A stretch of 64,000 nucleotides of DNA from Petaurus breviceps papuanus (GCA_028583685.1 JAMXIF010001210.1:8024762-8088761); one strand, 5' to 3'. Positions 11,901-23,251 are shown, numbered from the stretch's first letter. A program made the numbers and translations. Notes: generated from the letters alone by a model not told the origin.

Positions 11901-12714
11901 CTTCTTTAAAATATACCCAAAGTTAAACAGCCATAACAGAAGGATAAACATGATTCCATTCAAAATTTCCAGTTTCCAGAAGATGAATGAAAACAGCAGT
12001 CTTATTTCTTGATGGTAAGAGCCAGGCTCTCTTCTTTTTCCCCCCAGGAAGGAGACATGCTGCTGAACCTGTGTTTGCACACAAAAGATTTTTCAGCAGA
12101 GTTTATGTTACTCTGTGGTGAGATGTCAAAGCTGTGTTACCAAGGGTAGCCCCCCAGGCTGGCATTTGATAACAGTAAGCAAACAGGTTCAACAGACTCA
12201 TTTTCACATTTCCACCTCCTGGAAATGACAATGGTAGGTTTGTTCCCTGGGGGAGCAGCAGAGAACAGACCCACTGTTGATAAAAGGTTAAAACTATTAT
12301 TCTCATGAAAAATTCAAAAGTATAATTTTACATAGAGATGAAGTTTAGGACATGCAATTTAATAGTATAGTTTTGTCTTCTTTGGTCAAATGAACATTTT
12401 AGTAGATATCCATCATATTTTTACTCCTTGTGACTCAGTTTCCATTACACTGACTTAATGTATGTCCCCTAATAACCAGATATGTCCCTGGGCTAGGAGA
12501 GAATGGTAAGATCTTTGCAGACAAACCCCAGATTTCTGTCTTCTTTGTCAAGGGTCATGGCTTACTTAGTTTTTTTGGACTTATTGAGGTTCAAGGCTCT
12601 GTCTTTTAGATAACGTTTGATCTATTTCTGAAATTTAGAAAAGAGATGGCAATTTAGATCTATGATTTCATTGACATAGTGGACTCTCAGATAAGGAATC
12701 TCTCTCTACCAGTT
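8986..12714. other. Long stretch without recognised repeats
   Basis: About 3.7 kb with no element I can name, except short TATA/TATG words at 11147-11190 and a C-rich stretch near 11320-11345. Frames of 60-70 codons here show no known domain. Such a repeat-poor block in a repeat-rich window is where conserved regulatory DNA would be expected; 9380-9770 and 12040-12290 look least like decayed repeats. Confidence 0.4.
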
Positions 12715-12842
12715 CTGGGAACCACATGGCTAGGTTAAGTGATTTTCCCAGCATCACATAACCAGCATATGTAAGAGGTGGAGCTTGCACCTTAGTAGTT
12801 CTACCTCCAAGATTCTCTCTCTATTCACTATACTATGGTAAA
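12715..12842 (-). mobile_element. MIR SINE fragment
   Basis: GGTTAAGTGATTTTCCCAGC, ATCACATAACCAGCATATG and CTCTATTCACTATACTATGG are the complement of the MIR core and head. Confidence 0.6.
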
Positions 12843-13569
12843 CTACATGTTATCTATGTATACGTTTCCAAGAAATCTGCTGACTTAGGCAGAGTTTAAA
12901 CAACTCTTTAGGCTTTCTTACTTAATGGAATTTAATGTTTCAAAAAATCTAAGGACCATGTAAATACCATTTTCTACCTAGTTGCCTATAGTGTCCAAGG
13001 ATCATCATTGTATGTTCAAAAAATTATTGGCAAATAATGGAGTACAAATGGTTATCACAATATGCCATGTGCAGTGGATTATACAAGGTGGAACTTGGTA
13101 AAGATTTGTTGAATGGAATTTAATTTTTGACATTCTGGAGAAAAAATGAAAACAAACTAACTTTTGTCTATCATCCTTACATTATTGTTTCATCTTCTTT
13201 CCTCGTCAAAAGCCATTTTTTTAGTGAATTCATTAGTGAAAATTAGTGAAATCAGAACTGGGTTTACCTTTGGAAGATGGATGGAAGATACCTAGATTAC
13301 CTGGATACTTTAGCACTAATGTTATTTTTTTTAGTATTTTAAAGACCTGAAATCAAAGTATTTTGTCTATTTTTACTGGCATTTTATTATGAACTAATCT
13401 CTTTTTCTGAAATGCATCTGCTGGATTGTGTGTTAAGACTTTGAAATCCCTTCAAGAACAGGAACTGAATCCAGGCATTTAAATGTAAACTGAGGACTCT
13501 TTAGAGTTCTTTAGAGATAGAGGAGTATTAAATTATTAAAATAATTAGCATCCATTAAAACATACTGGC
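12843..13569. other. Unassigned AT-rich DNA
   Basis: Nothing recognisable. No frame of note and no tandem repeat. Confidence 0.4.
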
Positions 13570-13755
13570 ATGGAATTGTGGATTAGGAGGTGGAAGGGCC
13601 CAAATAAGTCATTTAATCCAATCCCTTTACTTTGCAAATGAGGAAATGGAGACTCTATAAAGGTTGGATAATTGACCCAAGGTACAAGGACAATTAGTAG
13701 CAATAATGGAGTTTGAACCCAGGCCTTTGACTCCAAATCTAGTCTTTCCATGTTT
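13570..13755 (-). mobile_element. MIR SINE
   Basis: ACTTTGCAAATGAGGAAATG, ATTGACCCAAGGTACAAGG, GAGTTTGAACCCAGGCC and CTTTGACTCCAAATCTAG form the complement of a MIR. The 68-codon minus frame over it is a by-product. Confidence 0.65.
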
Positions 13756-13954
13756 CACATTGTCAGTTATATCTTAGTTATCCAATTGGCTATTCCAGAA
13801 CTTGGCAGAGAACAGGCAAAAAATTGTTAAAATGTGATGATGGGAAAAGAAAAAAAAAATTGGTTTCATACTTTGGGAAGGAAGGTTTAGAAAGGTTAAG
13901 GCAGTGTCACTTGAATGTCCTATGATGCTAAGAGGCATGCTTTAAATTCACATG

Positions 13955-14150
13955 CTGGTGGTAGAGTGATAAGAGAAACAGGCCTGGAGTCAGTAGTTAC
14001 ATGACCCAGGGTAAGCTATTTACCCTATTTATCTTAGTTTTCTCACCTGTACAATTCACCTATGTCCCAGGTGAGGATTAAATATTATAAAACACTTGGC
14101 ATGATTTTGCCACATACTTATATAAATATTAGTTGTTTTTATTCTTAATT
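13955..14150 (+). mobile_element. MIR SINE
   Basis: GAAACAGGCCTGGAGTCAGT, ACATGACCCAGGGTAAGC and TTAGTTTTCTCACCTGTAC, then AAAACACTTGGCATGATTTT and TATATAAATATTAGTTG in correct order. The box-B segment between head and core is partly deleted. Confidence 0.65.
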
Positions 14151-14587
14151 TTGTCTGAGGATAGATTTTTTTCATAAAAGTAACAGGGAACAAAATAACA
14201 GAGAAAAAAAGAGTTTGCCTTTTCCTTGCCTTTGGATGACAATTTTGGCACCTACATAGGGGACATATTAGAGAGGGGAGAACCTGGAAAGAGAGAGCCC
14301 TGGTAGGCAGTGAAGGAAATGAAAAAGTGGTCAGAAATGAAGGGGAAAAATAATGTCCAGAACTAAGAGGTTGGCAATAATAGTAACAACTACAAAGAGG
14401 ATAAATAGGATGAAGACTGAGAAAGGGACATACAATTTACCAGTTAATAATAGTTATTGGTCACTATGGATAGAACAGCTTCAGTCCTTTTTAGGGTCAG
14501 AAACCATATTGTAAAGAGAGGGGAAGGGACTAGTTGGAAAGGAAGTAGTAATAATGAAAGGTTGAAGGATAGATGCTATTTTCTAGG
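14151..14587. other. Purine-rich unassigned DNA
   Basis: A-rich and G-rich sequence leading into the GA repeat. It may be a decayed LINE but I cannot name one. The frame starting at 14457 depends on the repeat and the N gap and is not a gene. Confidence 0.35.
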
Positions 14588-14636
14588 AAGAGAGAGAGAC
14601 AGAGATAGAGAGAGAGACAGAGATAGAGAGAGAGAC

Positions 14637-14669
<33 letters not shown>

Positions 14670-14883
14670 GACAGACAGAGAGACAGAGAGAGAGACAGAN
14701 NNNNNNNNNNNNNNNNNNNNNNNNNNNNNNNNNNNNNNNNNNNNNNNNNNNNNNNNNNNNNNNNNNNNNNNNNNNNNNNNNNNNNNNNNNNNNNNNNNNG
14801 ACAGAGAGACAGAGAGAGAGACAGAGAGACAGAGAGAGAGACAGAGAGAGAGACAGAGACAGAGAGAGAGACAGAGAGAAAGA
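14588..14883. repeat. (GA)n/(GACAGA)n simple repeat spanning an assembly gap
   Basis: Both sides of the gap are made of GAGAGA and GACAGA units with a few GATAGA variants on the left. The units match on both sides, so the gap lies inside one array. The true array length is unknown. Frames read through it give only RD/RE dipeptides or SLSL strings and are not genes. Confidence 0.95.
14700..14799. other. Assembly gap of exactly 100 N
   Basis: One hundred consecutive N. A round 100 is commonly used for a gap of unknown size, so distances across this point should not be trusted. Confidence 0.99.
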
Positions 14884-15069
14884 GTATAATAAATTTAGAT
14901 GATAGCAGAGTCAAGCAGTTATATTTTTCTTTTATTTTTTTCCTTTAAGAATGAGATAGAGCTTAGCATGTCTGTAGGCAGCAGGAAAAGTCCCAGGAGA
15001 CAGAGCTATTATATAAGGAACAATAAGAAGTATTGTTTTTTATATAATGTTTTTTCACAATTACTAATA

Positions 15070-15170
15070 AAAATTGTTTTTAGCATTATTTTAAAAAATT
15101 TTTTGAGCTCCAAATTCTGTCCCTCCTCTCCGCTCAACTCCCTTATCCATGAGATGGTAGCAATGAGAGT
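15070..15170 (-). mobile_element. L1 3'-end stub
   Basis: TTAAAAAATTTTTTGAGCTC, CAAATTCTGTCCCTCCTC and CCTTATCCATGAGATGGTAG are the complement of the L1 3' terminus, the type with GGAACTCAAAATCTT near the tail. It is strongly 5'-truncated. Confidence 0.55.
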
Positions 15171-15468
15171 TGTCAGTGGTTCATGGGGCAAATGCTTGGA
15201 GGGCATGTAGTAGGGATACATTTACAGTGACTGGCCTTGGTAAAGACATAGGAGTAGGGAAGAAGTTGACTTAAGATGTAGGACTTTTTTTTTGAGGTGT
15301 AGACGAGTAGAGTTGAGAGAGTTTACCACAGATGACTGATTTTTCTAGTGATACAGGAATCAGAGATATCTTATGGATGAGGGGTGCTTAAGGATAGAAG
15401 AACAACTGCAAAAAAGACAATGAGGGGGTGGAAAACAGAGCAAGGAAGAAATATTTATATCGTACAGA
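15171..15468. other. Unassigned purine-rich DNA
   Basis: About 300 bases of G- and A-rich sequence without a recognised family. It may be decayed L2 but the match is too weak to call. Confidence 0.35.
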
Positions 15469-15537
15469 TATGTATGTATGTATGTATGCATCTATCTATC
15501 TATCTGTAAGTCTGTCTATCTCTCTATCATCTATCTA

Positions 15538-15579
<42 letters not shown>

Positions 15580-15605
15580 CATCTATCTATTTATGTGTTT
15601 ATCAT
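15469..15605. repeat. Compound tetranucleotide repeat (TATG)(CTAT)(CTGT)
   Basis: Runs of TATG, then CTAT, then CTGT, and CTAT again over about 135 bases. Such arrays are usually length-variable. The 62-codon frame across it is an artefact. Confidence 0.93.
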
Positions 15606-16911
15606 ACATCACTTAGACCTCATTTAAGATTAGATGACAAAAGTATGAGTGGACCCACATTCAACTCACTGGCCTTGCTGTGGGAATGCCTCCCCAAAGC
15701 TTGGAGCCTCCTGGCCCTCTCCTCCTAGAAAAGACTTTCCCCACTTAGTCCCTAAATGTCTTTGTTGATTCTTTCTTATTGCCATATGTATTCATTTAGC
15801 CTTAGAGATAGCCTCTTCCAAAACATTTTGTTTATCTGAGAGCCCCAGAAAATTCACAAAATTTACAGGAAAACTTGAAAGGGGGGAGGGAGAAGTTAGT
15901 TCTTGATAGTGAATATAGTATTTTTTTCTTTGTTTTTTTCATTACCTAGGCAATATATATATATTTTGGAGCCACTTCAGACCATACCAATTTTTTAAAA
16001 AGTAAAGACACGTACAGATGTAAACCCTACATTAGCTGAGCAGAAAGATACCTATTCCATTATCAATATAGACTCTGATTTTGTATGGAAGAATTCTAGT
16101 TGATGTGAAAAATTGTCTTGTTCAGAGTTTACTGTTTGTTATGATGTTTTTGTGACTGCTGTTTCTTATCATCCATGTGATTCCCTATAGCTGAGTACAG
16201 GTATGTAATTGAAGCATGACCGTTAGAAAAAAGAAGTGTGTGTGCATTGTTTGTTCAAGTATATGGGTCTATGTGTGTGTTTGTGTACGTGGCTAACTTC
16301 ACAATTTTGACATTGGCATCTCATTAGACCTACCCCTTGTTTAGTGCCCTGGACATTCCGAGTCACACCCAACTGACTTAATAACAACCTCCCTTCAGCA
16401 AGTCCTTGGTTTTCTGCACATGAAAGATTACTCCTTTCTTTTGGCTTTCCTTTTGCTTCTCATTTCAGTGCTTGTAATCCCTTGGAACAGCATTTCGATT
16501 TCCTCTGGTTCCGCTTAATTGAGGCAAGATTTTGGTTTCAGGGTAAATGCAGAATACTATTTAGAGGTAAAGGAACAGGTAGAGTCCCATGCACTCCACA
16601 AGGAGTTCATTACACCAGTCTCTGAGGCGTGTAGATTATAGACATCTATAGAGAGGCAAATGGAAAGGAAGAAAAAAAATACTGCAAAAATATGAAATGC
16701 CCTTTTTTTCTCTTCCTAATAGATGTGGAAGGTCATTTTTAATAGGGCAAGGTAGAAATCAAAAGCATAGTAATGACCTTATATTTCTGTATATCATTCT
16801 GCAAAATCCTTCATTTTAAAAATTGGTATTATTACTACCAACAAGACTATATTCCATCTTAAAAATATAATAGCAGCAAGAACTAGTTGGCAGTGTCTTT
16901 ATTACTGAAAG
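15606..16911. other. Unassigned DNA, partly repeat-poor
   Basis: 15680-15760 weakly recalls L2 near-3' sequence (GGGAATGCCTCCCC) but not enough to call. A TG-rich patch lies at about 16235-16290. From 16340 to 16600 the sequence is balanced in composition and free of recognisable repeats, a candidate for conserved non-coding DNA. Confidence 0.35.
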
Positions 16912-17030
16912 CACTTTGGCATAATCAATGCAGGCTAGACTGAAAGTCAGAAAGACTAGAATTCAAATTCTACCTCTAACAATTAATAAATGGGTGACAT
17001 TGGCAAAATTACTTCCTGTGCCTCAGACAC
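16912..17030 (+). mobile_element. MIR SINE
   Basis: AAGCACTTTGGCATAATCAA, AAGTCAGAAAGACTAGAATT, CAAATTCTACCTCTAAC and GTGACATTGGCAAAATTACT align with MIR head, box B and core. Confidence 0.55.
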
Positions 17031-17084
17031 CTCTCTGAAATTTATCTTCAAAGTTAGCACATAACTTAGAAAACTTGCTAAGAG

Positions 17085-17200
17085 AATATAAGATCCTTGA
17101 GGGTAGGGCCTGATTGATCTGCAGTTTTATAACTACCATCTTCCATAGTTTATGACATAGAGTGTATATTTAATAAATGCCTTCTTTATCAATTAATTAA
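17085..17200 (+). mobile_element. L2 LINE 3' end
   Basis: ATAAGATCCTTGAGGGTAGG, GCCTGATTGATCTGCAG, TATGACATAGAGTGTATA and TTAATAAATGCCTTCTTTA give the L2 terminal order (TAAGCTCCTTGAGGGCAGGG ... GCACATAGTAGGTGC ... AATAAATG). Confidence 0.6.
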
Positions 17201-17863
17201 AGATGTCATATCATCAGGAAGATGGAGGGAATTCATATGCCAATAATGGTATAGATTTTTGATATCACATCCTCAGTGCTGGCTTAGACTTTGATCCATT
17301 AATGTATTCATGACCACATCAATTAGAGTACACCTTGTAACAGTTGAGATTGTAATAACATTGTTAAGGTTCTTGTCCATGTGCTCCCTAAAAATCATCC
17401 ATAGAAGAGAAGTACAAGATTCTGTATACCTTTCTCAATATCACTACAAACCATAATCTTTCTAGTATCAAAATTGTCAGTAATTTGAAGGATGGTGGAG
17501 ATGAATGGATTTCCTACTCTTTTTTCCTACATTTTCTCTTAGTGACCTCTTTAAGTCCATCAGTTTAATTATTACCACTATGCATATGACTCTCAATGTT
17601 CCCAGTATAAATACCAGTTCAGTACTCAGACTAGGTCTTTGTTCCTCAAACTCAGGACAAAACAAGTACACCTCTTTTCCCAATTATCTATTTATTGGAT
17701 GAAAACTTTTATGGCACTTCTTGAGCACAAATATGTAATTTGTGGCAGCCTTATTATGACCATCATAAATATCTCCACGATCCTTTGAATTGTTAACAAT
17801 TTAGATTCTTTGAAGGTTATAGTCCCGTGATTTATAATCAGCTAACATCAATAGGAGAATTTT

Positions 17864-17930
17864 GGTGTTGGGTGTGTGTATGGGACTATGTGCGTACACG
17901 TGTGTGTGGGTGTGGGTATGTGTGTTTAGC
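17864..17930. repeat. TG-rich imperfect microsatellite
   Basis: GTGTGTGTATGGGACTATG then ACGTGTGTGTGGGTGTGGG; alternating purine-pyrimidine with interruptions. Confidence 0.75.
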
Positions 17931-18219
17931 CCAGTTTCAGGTCATCAAAAATAACATTGGATTTCCTAAATTCAATCTGGTTTTATTTTGTTCTCCTTTC
18001 ACTTCTGGTTACAGTCTACTCTTCATCTTCAGCATGCCCCAAGACCTATGTCTTGAAGGACTAATGGGGTGATCTACTGTTCAAATTCCATGTCTTAGAT
18101 GGTGCAATAGTCAAACTTCATTCGTGTGGTTATTCTTTGAAGACTTCAAATCTGTTTAGAGTGGTTGTGAATCTCCTTCCATTACTTATACTAGTAAGAC
18201 AATTGATCTTGCTAGTGGT

Positions 18220-18262
18220 TATACACATACACGCACACACACTCACACAAACCCACACACCC
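18220..18262. repeat. CA-rich imperfect microsatellite
   Basis: ACACATACACGCACACACAC followed by TCACACAAACCCACACACC. It is complementary in kind to the TG-rich tract about 300 bases upstream. Confidence 0.75.
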
Positions 18263-18540
18263 TATATTGTATTCCATAGCAACAAGCAACTTTCTGTTAT
18301 GGGTCATTTGCTTCCAATTTGTTCTAGAATCTAGAGTATGGTCTCTCTGTTAACGTGGTTGTAACAAAGTACCTCCAACTGATAATCCTTTATGTTAAAT
18401 ATTTTGTCTAGCCAATATTCAGACAGCCTTCATCTGCCATAAAAATAATATATCTTATTGGGTGATAACAGGTGAATACTTCACAGATCTTCGGATGTAT
18501 AAATAAGCAGTAATTATCTGGTTTTCTGTCCTCTCTACAC

Positions 18541-20822
18541 CTATAGTATTAGTGACTTGCAAAAATAATTAAAAAAAAGACTACAGATCTGAACACCTAC
18601 ATCACCACATATTAAAACATGTATCCCATGAATCTAGAAAGAAGGAACTAGATAAGGATAAATATGCATATGATATTTTTTGCAACAACTTTAATAAGTT
18701 AACTTAAAATAGATCATTATTATGTTAAATATAGTGATTATGTAAGGACCCAACTATCTCTTAGCCTTAGCTATAAGAACATCAACCAAACCATTCTAAA
18801 GCCTTCTTATGTGAGATTATAGATTCCATTTAGAACCAGCATAATGTTCTAAGCAGTAAGTTAACATAATTTCAATAACCTTCAAGAAGGGATTTTTTTT
18901 TCACTTGGAAATTGTAAGTACTGATGAAAAGGGAGACTGGAGGGAAGGACTGGTTGAAGTGAAAGGAATTTTTAAGATACTCAGCTCATAGGCTAAGGCT
19001 TTAGCTATTGTGGTACAAAGCAAAATAGACAAACAAATAAACAAATCTCAAGTATGTTGTGGGGAGTGTTGTAGGAATTTTTGGTGAATTGACTATGAAG
19101 AGAGATGTGAAAGGTTCATTTAAAGAAGACTACAAGATTCCTTATCAAGGGCAAAAGAAGAATGGCCATCTTAATTGTACAAACACATTTTTAGTTACTT
19201 CCTTATGTATTTACAATATTTTCAGGGATAAAACATAGAGATAGCTTGGCATATAATTCAGAAAAGGAGATTTTCAGGTTGCCACAGTGTAAGTCTACAC
19301 TGTACATTTGATTATCACATTTTTCTCTGTTATCCAAAATGATCTGTGCATGAGGTGCTAACACAGGCATTTTTAATTACATATCACCCAGCAAGCAGAT
19401 AAAGAAAACAAAACCCACCAGACAAATAAAAGCACATTGGCTTCCTTCAGATCAAAATTATAATATAACAGGAACAATAGGGGAGAATTCACAGCTCCCC
19501 AAGAAATCTCAACAGCTCAGAAATAACAGCTATTGCCTTTTTTGTTTTCTGAGAGATTTAAGAGAGAATATAACAAGGACAGACAAGAGCCTTCATGTCT
19601 CAGAACTTAATGTTGCAACACTTTGGTTAGGGCTATAATGTGCTCCTGCTAATGTATTCATGTTGGGGTGGGAGGTTTTGAAATTTTTTGATTATGAAAA
19701 ATAATTGAGATGATGTTGAAGATAATAAACAGGCACATGATGCCATGTACCACCTTTGGGCATTTCACTTCATGAGCTGATAACTGTTATACCAAGCATG
19801 ATCCTACCCATCCTGTCTGAGAGAAGGATGGAGGAAAGACATTGTCTTAATCTGATGGATAAATATACAAATATTTGCCCCAAGTATATTTGTATGGGAA
19901 GGGAATAGTTATTAAAAGTGAAAGGCCTCTGATACAATGTAAGAATTTGCTGGTAAATCTTATAATAGCTACTTTGTTTTCCAGAAGGAAAGCAAACTGC
20001 TGTTGTCTTTAATACAATAATGGAGCGGAAAGGGCTTGCCTGTATTCTGATGTAATTAACACTCTGAAAAATGACCTTTTCCAGTAGAAATCCACTAACA
20101 TTTGTATTTAAATGTCTTATATCAGTCAAATGTAAAGGTAACAATAATATTTTTCTCACTTTAATCTTGTAACCACTATGAATAAATTTAGAGAAGAGCT
20201 GAAAGCATACCATGTTAGGATGGTAGTACAGAGAATAGAAGTAAGGCGAAGGGTTTTAAATGGGAAAAATTTGAAAGTCTAAGAGATATTTAAATTGCTA
20301 ACAACTTTTTGAGAGATGACTGATAAATAGGGCTTCCAAATTTTTAACTTAGGAATTTGACATGGGTCAATGTATTATTTTTTTTCTTTGTTGCTTTTTC
20401 TTTGATACCTATGAGTTGAAAATCCTTGGCAAGGTTTCAGCTACTATCTGTGATCTGTATATCACTGGCCATGCATGGAAATGGAGCTGTAAACAGTCTT
20501 TCACTTCTGAGAGGCTACTGAACTTATCACTTTTATATTAGCTCTGATAAATTCTGAAAAACATAAATAGTGTGGATTAAAAAGATAATCATGTGCTAAT
20601 CCTTCCTGTGGTCAGTGACCATTTTAAGTTGTTCCACCTCATAACCCTGAAAGATAAATATCACGGCTGATGATGAGAGTAAATGAAGAATGTGTTTATA
20701 AGAAGGTGCATATATGTATTAGTGTAAGTAGGAAGAATTTTGCTAGAACTATCCTTTTGTGCTGCCATCATAGAAAATCTTATTTAACGTTAGAAAGAGA
20801 GCATGGCTTTTCCATTACATTT
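18541..20822. other. Long repeat-free stretch
   Basis: About 2.3 kb in which I recognise no transposable element. It contains the longest uninterrupted frame outside the gap-spanning repeat (147 codons, minus strand, 19770-20213), which has no known motif and is of a length expected by chance in AT-rich DNA of this size. Sequence around 19300-20200 lacks repeat texture and is a candidate conserved non-coding block. Confidence 0.4.
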
Positions 20823-20837
20823 CATGTGTCTTTTTCT

Positions 20838-20997
20838 TTTTTTTTTTTAAAGCAATTGGGGTTAAGTAACTTGCTCAAGGTTACACGGCCAGTTATTTCT
20901 GGATGTGGTGCTAAGTATCGGAGCCCAGATTTGATCCCCAGGTCATCCTGACACTGGAGCCGGTGCTCTTACTTGCTGAGCCACCTGGCCGCCCCTA
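20838..20997 (-). mobile_element. Marsupial SINE (short type) with exact target-site duplication
   Basis: The complement of a WSINE1-type SINE: T-run, AGCAATTGGGGTTAAGTAAC, TTGCTCAAGGTTACACGGCC, GGTCATCCTGACACTGGAGC, ending GAGCCACCTGGCCGCCCC. The 15-base word CATGTGTCTTTTTCT is exact at 20823-20837 and 20998-21012, marking both edges. Confidence 0.93.
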
Positions 20998-21042
20998 CAT
21001 GTGTCTTTTTCTAAACATTTCTTTCTCTAGGGAAAAGAGAAG

Positions 21043-21043
<1 letters not shown>

Positions 21044-21081
<38 letters not shown>
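21044..21081. repeat. (TG)n microsatellite
   Basis: About 19 uninterrupted TG units followed by TCTGTGCAG. Confidence 0.95.
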
Positions 21082-21082
<1 letters not shown>

Positions 21083-22109
21083 TGTGCAGAAGGAAGGGAG
21101 GAGTGGTTCCCTTCAAAATATGCTTAAATTCTTTCTTTGAATATGAGGAATTTTCCTACACATTTTCTGATAAATGGTGAATTGAATTAAAGCTATATTT
21201 TTAAAAAAATCACTTAAAAAAGGCACTTCTTTGTCTAACCTGGTTCATTTGATAAGTTTCTTTGTGTAATGAAATTGTTATATTGTAATTAAGTTTAATC
21301 CCTCCATCTATATAGTTTAGTTTGGGGAGATTTTGGTTCAGGAAGTGTGGGAGAAGGTGAAAAATACATCATTTCAAATAAAACCTATTATGGCTCAAAG
21401 CATTCTGATTTCTGACCATTGAATATGGTATTGAGGGACATAGGATCAGGGCAGATGGTTGGAAGGAGAATATCCAGATTTTTTTCTTTCCTTTCTCTAC
21501 AAATCTCTAACTCAGAGTGATCATCTCAGGTAGAAGGAAATCAGAAGTCCTGACTTGGAAGTCTTTTTAACCTTTAATGTTTCCAGAATGGAAATTTCCC
21601 TCTTTTCACAGGTACCTAGACCAAGATCATCAAGAAGGAAACTAGAGCTCTAGTTTTTTCACTTTTTCACTTCTGAATTGCCATATAAAAAAAAAAAAAA
21701 CTTGGTGGCTCATGGAATACTCAAAAGTATTCCCTTCTTTATCTGCTCAAATATCTGAACCCGATACTCCCTATGCTGATGTCTGCCTGTTACTTGTGGT
21801 ACCCAGAGAGAAAAAATATCAGTATTTAAAAATCACAGATTCAAGGGAACTCCAGAAAACTGCCCACTCATTCAAGGAAATTGGCAAACCTACCTGCAAT
21901 TCTATTAAATTCAATTGAAGCAATAGATCTCATTTTCACTAGGATGCTGAGGGGTTCATTCCTTCTTCATGATTTGTCCTGTTTTAATAGAATTCTCTTC
22001 ATAAGAGAGGGTACTCACTATCATATGTTGAAAATAGGTAGATTGTGGACTAACCTGTAAGAGAACCAGTAAAATCCTATAGAAATCAACCTATTCATAG
22101 GATCAGTTT
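21082..22109. other. Unassigned DNA
   Basis: No recognised element. An A-run lies at about 21687-21701. A 68-codon frame at 21712-21918 has no known similarity. Confidence 0.4.
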
Positions 22110-22432
22110 TTTTAGTACAAAAGATTTGGAAGCAAAGAAGTCATCCATCAATTGGGGAATCACTGAAAAAGTCATGAAACATGAAGGTAATGGATTATTA
22201 CTATATTGGAAGAAACAATGCATATGAGGAATACAGAGAAGCATGGGGAGATACATGGACTGATAAAATGTGAAGTAATCAGAATAAGAAAAAAACAAAA
22301 TATATGAGCAAAACAATATAAATCAAAAGTACAATAATAAATTGTGCCAAAAATTATAGCCAAATTTGGTCACAGAAAGGAAAACTAAAATTGTATTGCA
22401 GAGGTCAGGGAGTAATGGGTATGCAACACTAC
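22110..22432 (+). mobile_element. L1 LINE, ORF2 end and 3' UTR start
   Basis: CATCCATCAATTGGGGAATC, GGAATACAGAGAAGCATGGG and TGTGAAGTAATCAGAATAAG are L1 words encoding the ORF2 C-terminus in the plus direction. TTGCAGAGGTCAGGGAGTAA and TGGGTATGCAACACTACAT fit the 3' UTR of an older marsupial L1 type. It stops short of its own 3' end, where an opposite L1 begins. Confidence 0.7.
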
Positions 22433-22436
22433 ATTT

Positions 22437-22700
22437 AAAAAATATTTTATTGATATCTTATGTTTTCATATTTCCAGAATTTCTTCCTATGCCCCTCCTT
22501 CCTATTCTCCCAGAGAACCATCCCTTATGACAAAAATTTTAAAAGAAAAAGTGAGATTAGAAAAACTGCCCAATATGTCCTAAATAATCTGACATTATAA
22601 GAAATATTCCATACTTGTGTAAACTGCACCTATAGAAAGGAGAGAGCAAGGTATCTTTTCACAACTCTACTCTAGGACAAAGCTGAAAGTTCAATGAAGA
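22437..22700 (-). mobile_element. L1 LINE 3' end, opposite orientation
   Basis: AATATTTTATTGATATCTTA, CCCAGAGAACCATCCCTTAT, CTGACATTATAAGAAATATT and CCATACTTGTGTAAACTGC are the complement of the same older L1 3' UTR. It lies tail-to-tail with the plus-strand copy on its left. Confidence 0.65.
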
Positions 22701-22734
22701 TAGTCTCAGTTTCGTTGGTAATCTCTAGGATTTT

Positions 22735-22990
22735 CTCTCACTCCTCATCTCTGCCTCCTGGCTTCCCTAGCCTGGGCTAAAATTCCATTTCCAACAAGAA
22801 GCTTTTCTTTATTTTCCTTTAAATTAGCTCCTTCCCTCTGTGAACTATCTCCAATTTATCCTTTATATGACTTGTTTGTACATGGTTATTTGTATGCTGC
22901 CTCTCAATATTTTGTGTGTTCTTTGAGGATGGGGTGGGGGGGACTGTCTTTTACCTTTCTTTGTACTCCCAGTTCTTAGTATGGTACTGC
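22735..22990 (+). mobile_element. L2 LINE 3' end
   Basis: CATCTCTGCCTCCTGGCTTC, AACTATCTCCAATTTATCC, CTTGTTTGTACATGGTTATT, GGACTGTCTTTTACCTTTC and CCCAGTTCTTAGTATGGTAC follow the L2 3' end. Confidence 0.75.
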
Positions 22991-23020
22991 TCCCATGAAG
23001 GAAGATATAATAATAATGAG

Positions 23021-23251
23021 ATATAACTTGTTGTGTTTCTGTGACTCAGTTTGGGGTTTTCTGGAGTGGTTTGCCATTTCCTTCTTAAGTTCACCTTGCA
23101 GATGAGGAAACTGAGGCAAACAGGGTTACTTGACTTACCCAGAATCACATAACTAGTACAGGTCCAAGGCCAGTTTTGAACTCAGTATCTTCCTAACTCC
23201 AGGTCTGGCACTCTATGCACTGTAGTGCCTAACTGCCCCCATAGGGACCTT
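23021..23251 (-). mobile_element. Marsupial CORE-SINE, long type
   Basis: GTTTGGGGTTTTCTGGAGTG, GTTTGCCATTTCCTTCTTAA, CAGATGAGGAAACTGAGGC, TTACTTGACTTACCCAGAA and TTGAACTCAGTATCTTCC are the complement of the long SINE form. ATAATGAG at 23013-23020 and 23252-23259 probably marks the target-site duplication. Confidence 0.88.

Larger units (their letters stand above)
17201..18540. other. Unassigned 1.3 kb block with facing TG and CA tracts
   Basis: No family identified, though the block has the even texture of an old repeat. It holds a TG-rich tract at 17864-17930 and a CA-rich tract at 18220-18262. Short frames in it have no recognisable domain. Confidence 0.35.

Noticed and set aside
14457-14948. 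163-codon plus frame and 112-codon minus frame
   Set aside because: Both run through the GA repeat and the N gap and give only repeated dipeptides.
15469-15605. Tetranucleotide array as a CRISPR or minisatellite
   Set aside because: Units are four bases with no spacers; it is a plain microsatellite.
19770-20213. 147-codon minus-strand frame as a gene
   Set aside because: No recognised motif. By rough estimate about one frame of this length is expected by chance in 64 kb of AT-rich DNA read in six frames.
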